From an uncultured Lachnospiraceae bacterium (GTDB lineage: Bacteria; Bacillota; Clostridia; Lachnospirales; Lachnospiraceae), in assembly GCA_905197485.1 (NCBI GenBank), contig CAJJYZ010000001.1, forward strand, positions 1-64,000: DNA of 64,000 bases, read 5' to 3'. The notes under the pieces were generated by a model, which worked only from the letters and a program-made list of their open reading frames with translations, was not told the DNA's origin and ran no database searches. A program made the translations under genes and the position numbers. Below, one piece after another: positions 61,259 through 64,000 of this stretch; the first letter of the stretch is position 1; each line of letters starts with the position of its first letter.

Positions 61259-61265
61259 CTGCTTT

Positions 61266-62690
61266 TTATTTTATTTTTTCTTTTGATTTTTTCTTTCCTG
61301 CTTCGTACTCCTTCAACGCGCCGATTGCCTTCTTTGACATTGGGAATAAAATAAAAATATTAAAAAGTGTCATGAGTCCAACACCTACATCCCCCAAATC
61401 CCATACGACTGTGTATGCCGCCAATCCTCCGATAAACAGCATCACAAGCGCCAGAATCTTATATGCAGTCTGAGACATCCAGTTATCTCCGAACAGGTAT
61501 GCCACATTGCTTCTCGCATAGAATAAAATTCCAATAAATGTAGAAAAACTAAACAGCCATAGAATCACCGCAATAAAAATCACTCCGAATTGTCCCATAT
61601 GATACTGCATCGCACCCTGCAGGAAATCCATTCCGACCGCTCCCTGCGTAAATTCCACCGGAGTTAGAAGCATAATAAACGCAGTACAGCTACAAATTAC
61701 AATCGTGTCAATGAACACGCCAAGCGCCTGCACAAGTCCTACCTTCACCGGATGGTCTGTCTCCGCTGTCGCTGCCGCACAAGGCGCGGAACCGGAGCCT
61801 GCCTCATTAGAAAAAAGTCCACGTTTCACACCGTTCATAATCACCGCGCCGAATCCACCGGCTACGACCTGACGGATTCCAAACGCCTCCGAGAAGATTC
61901 TTCCGAACACTTCCGGAAGCTGCCCGATATTCAACAAGATAATCACGACTGTTACGACAAAATAGCATCCCGCCATAATCGGAACGAGGACGTCCAACAC
62001 CTTCACCGTTGCATTCTTACGAAGCACAATGATTGCCGCAAGCACAACAAGCGCAACGGTTGTATAAATTGGCGGAATGTGAAACGCATTATCAAAAGCC
62101 GAAGTCACAGAATTACTGATAACCTGGCTGATTCCACACCAGCAGATTAATCCCGAAATCGCAAACAACACCGGAAGGATCCGATACCGTTTTACCTTAC
62201 CGCTCTTTTCCTCCAAATATTTATGAATATAATACGCCGGACCGCCGCGATATCCGCCGTAAAGCGGGTCTTTTTCCTTATAAAGCTGTGCCAGAGTCGC
62301 CTCGATGAACGCGGTGGAAGAACCAATCAGAGCCGTCACCCACATCCAGAATACCGCTCCTGCGCCTCCTGCGGAAATCGCCGCCACAACACCGACCAGA
62401 TTCCCCATTCCGACGCGGGTAGCCGTCGATACAACCAAAGACTGCACGACAGAAATCGCGCCTCCCCTTTTCTTACCTTCCTTTTTCTCCAAAAGCGTAT
62501 GTATCATATCCGGAAATAATCTCACCGGAAGGAATCTCGTCTTCACCGTAAAATAAATTCCTGCCGGAATCAAAATGATTACAAGTAACGATAATGGAAG
62601 CATCTGGCCTCCCGGCAAGGGAATCGAAATCAAGTCTCCCCATAAGAAATTGTACACTGCTTTTATCAGATTCACAATTGCATCAACCAT
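61266..62690 (-). CDS. Alanine/glycine:cation symporter (AGCS family)
   Basis: 474 residues, about eleven membrane segments. Family signatures GMGNLVGVVAAISAGGAGAVFWMW and GLFSNEAGSGSAPCAAATAETDHPVKVGLVQ are complete. Sodium-driven uptake of alanine or glycine is expected. GAGAGGATAAAACAAA precedes the ATG. Confidence 0.95.
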   Translation of the reverse strand: MVDAIVNLIKAVYNFLWGDLISIPLPGGQMLPLSLLVIILIPAGIYFTVKTRFLPVRLFPDMIHTLLEKKEGKKRGGAISVVQSLVVSTATRVGMGNLVGVVAAISAGGAGAVFWMWVTALIGSSTAFIEATLAQLYKEKDPLYGGYRGGPAYYIHKYLEEKSGKVKRYRILPVLFAISGLICWCGISQVISNSVTSAFDNAFHIPPIYTTVALVVLAAIIVLRKNATVKVLDVLVPIMAGCYFVVTVVIILLNIGQLPEVFGRIFSEAFGIRQVVAGGFGAVIMNGVKRGLFSNEAGSGSAPCAAATAETDHPVKVGLVQALGVFIDTIVICSCTAFIMLLTPVEFTQGAVGMDFLQGAMQYHMGQFGVIFIAVILWLFSFSTFIGILFYARSNVAYLFGDNWMSQTAYKILALVMLFIGGLAAYTVVWDLGDVGVGLMTLFNIFILFPMSKKAIGALKEYEAGKKKSKEKIK

Positions 62691-62815
62691 TTTGTTTTAT
62701 CCTCTCTCTTTCTCATTCTCTTTCTGCTTCCGCAGCACTGATTTCATTCTAACACAAAATGATTTCTTTGCATATACTTTATCGCTTTAAAATTATATAT
62801 CTTTGATGTGGTAAA

Positions 62816-64000
62816 TTATTTATTTTCTTTTCTCTTGAGCAAAGCGACTGTTTCCACATGAACTGTGTGAACAAACTGGTCAACCGCCACGCATTTTACC
62901 ACTTCATATCCCCTTGCCTGCATCATCTCCAGGTCTCTTGCGAGGCTTGTCACTTTGCAGGAAATATACACAATCTTGTCTACCCCATAGTCCAGAATCT
63001 TCGGGAGCGCTTTCGGATGAATCCCATCTCTTGGCGGGTCCAACACAATGACATCCGGTTTTTCTTCAATCTCATCCAATACTTTGAATACATCCCCTGC
63101 GATAAATTTACAGTTGAACAAGCCATTATGTTTTGCATTTTCCTTCGCAGCTTCCACCGCTTCTTCTATGATTTCCACTCCGATAACCTCTTTTGCCACC
63201 GGCGCAAGCATCTGTCCAATCGTTCCTGTCCCGCTGAACAAATCGTAGACGGTCAGATTGTGGATGTCCCCGATATACTCTCTTACCGTCTCATAGAGCA
63301 CCTCTGCCCCTCTTGAATTCGGCTGGAAGAAAGAAAATGGTGTAATCTTGAATTCCATTCCAAGAAGCTCTTCATAGAAATAATCCTGTCCATAGAGGAT
63401 TCTTGTCTCATCACTCTGCACCACATCCGAAAGAGAATCATTCAAAATGTGCAGGATTCCAACAATCTTTCCTTCTAAATCAAGGGCAAGCAGTTTCTCT
63501 ACAAGCGGCTGCATTTCATGCTCTTCCTGTGTTGTTGTCACAAGGTTTACAAGAATTTCCCCTGTCTTATCTCCTCTTCTCAGAAGAAGGTGACGAAGAT
63601 ATCCCACATGCTGCATCTTCTTATAATAGCTGACATTTTTTTCCTGAAAATGCTCCAAGACACAGAGAAGAATCTTGGTTAAATCTTTATGTACAAGCTT
63701 GCAGTCTCCTGCCGTCAGCACATCATAGGTGCTTCCTTTCTTATGGAGTCCCAAAGAAAGCGGTCCGTCTTTATACTCATCGCCAAAAGAGAATTCCATC
63801 TTGTTCCGGTAAGAGAATTCTTTCGGACTTGCCTTCACTCCCTCGAAAACATATTCTCCTTGAACGACAGCGTCCAGAATCTCTTTCACCTGCTGCCCTT
63901 TCATCTTCATCTGCTCTTCGTAAGACATGGTTTGGTACATACAGCCTCCGCATGCCGGGAAAATGCTGCATACCGGCTCTCTTGTCTCAAGAGGAGAGGT
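62816..64000 (-). CDS. rlmD: 23S rRNA (uracil-C5)-methyltransferase RlmD type, 5' end missing
   Basis: The frame runs off the right window edge, so the start is outside; an internal ATG at 63940 is not the start. The visible N-terminus ETREPVCSIFPACGGCMYQT carries the iron-sulfur cysteines. Then SFFQPNSRGAEVLYETV, the SAM motif VYDLFSGTGTIGQML, VLDPPRDGIHPK, and the catalytic Cys in VYISCKVTSLARDL. It methylates U1939 of 23S rRNA or a related uracil in rRNA or tRNA. Confidence 0.93.
   Translation of the reverse strand, partial: TSPLETREPVCSIFPACGGCMYQTMSYEEQMKMKGQQVKEILDAVVQGEYVFEGVKASPKEFSYRNKMEFSFGDEYKDGPLSLGLHKKGSTYDVLTAGDCKLVHKDLTKILLCVLEHFQEKNVSYYKKMQHVGYLRHLLLRRGDKTGEILVNLVTTTQEEHEMQPLVEKLLALDLEGKIVGILHILNDSLSDVVQSDETRILYGQDYFYEELLGMEFKITPFSFFQPNSRGAEVLYETVREYIGDIHNLTVYDLFSGTGTIGQMLAPVAKEVIGVEIIEEAVEAAKENAKHNGLFNCKFIAGDVFKVLDEIEEKPDVIVLDPPRDGIHPKALPKILDYGVDKIVYISCKVTSLARDLEMMQARGYEVVKCVAVDQFVHTVHVETVALLKRKENK

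Noticed and set aside
1..64000. tRNA, rRNA genes or CRISPR arrays
   Set aside because: No cloverleaf, rRNA signature or regularly spaced repeats were seen while reading. A tRNA scan was not possible, so short tRNA genes cannot be fully excluded.

Overview
The window looks like the chromosome of a spore-forming, Gram-positive Clostridia member, most likely Lachnospiraceae. The basis is the gene set: codY, rnj, an ireB-ruvX-DUF1292 cluster, comM-dprA-topA, an HTH-Uma2 protein, YesM/YesN-type signalling, strong AGGAGG ribosome sites and moderate GC. Most genes lie on the minus strand. No rRNA, tRNA or CRISPR array was seen.

Layout. 1-1244: 3' part of an IS1182-type transposase. 1382-13648: housekeeping genes (efp, yqeG, an amidase, guaB, groESL with CIRCE, codY, topA, dprA, comM). 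13822-21249: the sporulation sigma gene sigK, split in two by a skin-like element of about 6.8 kb. 21379-28182: tRNA wobble modification (trhP-trmR), rnj, a Fur-family regulator, ireB-ruvX, mtaB and an HPr-like protein. 28230-41639: thiI-iscS, rsmE-prmA, mntP, a cysteine desulfidase, a broken fliB-like gene, sbcCD and a divergent rsmH. 41781-45339: a decayed 2-aminoethylphosphonate operon. 45552-48799: an ECF sigma/anti-sigma pair, an aldo/keto reductase and an HTH-Uma2 protein. 48862-58302: an oppABCDF transporter behind a YesM kinase / solute-binding lipoprotein / YesN regulator cluster. 58618-64000: MATE, pyridoxal kinase, an alanine symporter and an RlmD-like methyltransferase cut by the window edge.

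The most interesting system is the sigK intervening element. The two sigK halves join precisely at ...AARCIE|NEILMM.... The element ends carry a 16/22 inverted repeat centred on a shared AAA core and encode a large serine recombinase. Three details suggest a self-switching circuit. (1) An element HTH gene starts at a GTG that overlaps the stop of truncated sigK (GTGA), so it should be co-expressed with sigK before excision and disconnected afterwards. (2) The recombinase stop codon is supplied by sigK DNA, so in the excised circle the recombinase frame runs into the HTH frame without a stop. (3) A near-ideal sigma-K promoter (CACA-N16-CATAGACTA) precedes the sigK 5' half, which has no pro-sequence. 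The element also carries a HUH replication protein, a toxin-antitoxin pair and a lipoprotein, suggesting it derives from a replicating integrative element.

The second theme is decay by deletion at short direct repeats. phnX, the phosphonate binding protein and its permease are all broken, while phnW and the transporter ATPase remain intact.
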